From NCBI GenBank assembly GCA_910592205.1, contig CAJVPJ010000661.1, forward strand, positions 1 to 19,506: a stretch of 19,506 bases of DNA, given 5' to 3'. The notes under the pieces are model-generated. The model saw only the letters and a program-made list of their open reading frames with translations, did not search any database and had not been told where the DNA came from. The stretch is from Paraglomus occultum. Lineage: Eukaryota; Glomeromycota; Glomeromycetes; Paraglomerales; Paraglomeraceae. The position numbers and the translations under genes were made by a program. Below are positions 18,550-19,506 of the stretch, in pieces; the first letter of the stretch is position 1, and every line of letters begins with the position of its first letter.

Positions 18550-19506
18550 GTATTCTGTCTAAAGAATTCAGGCGTTTTCACTGCGACGATTCGATTATAA
18601 GAAGTAAATTTAGTGTGCGCTCATTTCTGACGTTTTCTTCTTGTCATCTGAATTAGCATTGACTCGGAGTAGTAACTACAATGAAGTTATATTAGGTGCA
18701 ATTGATAGTAGTAATTGTCTTTACTATGTCGCTTGTAAATTTTTGCTTTCCACCTCACCACCCCCTAAAGCCTATTGGCTGATACGAAAGTAAGGGTTAA
18801 CATACCAATCGGAGATTTTTATAAACGAACGATGTGCGGATATATCTTGATACGATCAATTAGTGTTCGTTTACTAATGTATTTTTTACAAGGGCGGAAG
18901 CATCCCCACGCAGCTAATTGTAACAGAACCTTCACCAATCCATAATATAAAGTCCTGTGTCCTACTCATAAACCTAATTGGATAATTGACTCGAGCCTTT
19001 CGTGAATACTATCGGAGTTGTCCGCGATTGGTGTTTGCAGAGATAAGGGAGAAGGAATTCAAATGACCAGAAAGACCGGATAAAAGAAGGGGAGTTAAGT
19101 ACAATGCTGCTCAATCGTTGCAATGCTAGCACACTGCCATTTACACTGTAGGGATGTGATTATTCTACCGAGAATGTACACGAAATGGGTTGGACAAAGG
19201 ACAAGGACGCAATGGATTAACATGTTGAGAAAGCTATATATAGCGTAGGATGAAAGGAATTTGTATAGTATGCAAATAACGTAATCCGTATTTTAAGGAG
19301 TTCAGGAGTTGGAAACTTGGTCATTTGCATTACCTAATCTTAGCCTTGAACCTAGATAGAATAGCGGAATTCAAATGTGTTTTTTTCCCTGGTGAGAAAA
19401 GGTTCGTGTACTGTCTATTAATTTAATGTATCAGTTCGGGATTAGAGGGTGAATCATATTCTAACGATTGAAACGGAAGCGCCATAGCAACTGCAGCATT
19501 CTTTCA

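Larger units (their letters stand above)
17180..19506. other. Downstream stretch without a convincing gene
   Basis: After the SWIRM gene no complete gene can be supported. Two weak exon-like open frames are noted: 17109-17429 on the minus strand, and 18161-18273 on the plus strand behind a good acceptor sequence. A perfect 8-bp hairpin is at 18532-18549. The window end could cut a gene whose body lies outside, but no recognisable domain reaches in. Confidence 0.5.

Overview
The window looks like nuclear DNA from a filamentous fungus. It is AT-rich (estimated by eye in the mid-30s % GC), with long gene-free stretches, short spliceosomal introns (mostly 70-170 nt, GT...AG, acceptors often ending AATAG), TATA boxes and no tRNA, rRNA or bacterial signals. 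Three protein-coding genes can be supported. The central one encodes an AIG1/GIMAP-type GTPase fused to a Hedgehog-type Hint domain, the architecture known from GIN1 of the arbuscular mycorrhizal fungus Glomus mosseae. With the low gene density and a MATA-type HMG box, this suggests Mucoromycota, possibly Glomeromycotina or a relative. That placement is inference.

Layout: (1) 334-1879, + strand: TATA box, pyrimidine-rich 5' leader and an intronless HMG-box transcription factor of 436 aa, followed by a T-rich 3' region. (2) 2340-8842: about 6.5 kb with no gene I can support. It holds a 23-nt near-perfect palindrome, a nested stem-loop, a second palindrome with the same TGTATTACA core, and a short tandem repeat. 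(3) 8843-10995, - strand: a seven-exon gene that I assembled by joining fragments whose phases all match. It encodes 512 aa: P-loop GTPase, coiled coil, Hint autoprocessing domain, C-terminal hydrophobic segments. (4) 11110-15095: a second gene-free stretch. (5) 15102-17026, + strand: TATA box and a two-exon gene for a SWIRM-domain protein (about 451 aa) with a 44-residue Gln/His tract. Another T-rich tract follows its stop codon. (6) 17180-19506: no convincing gene, only two weak exon-like open frames and a short hairpin.

The genes do not form an operon. Two are probably nuclear regulators (HMG box; SWIRM, related to fungal Fun19 and Laf1/Laf2). The third is a putative signalling GTPase whose Hint domain may cut it away from a membrane anchor. 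The GTPase-Hint gene is the most remarkable item. It appears only as broken open-frame fragments until its introns are removed, so an automated ORF search would miss it.
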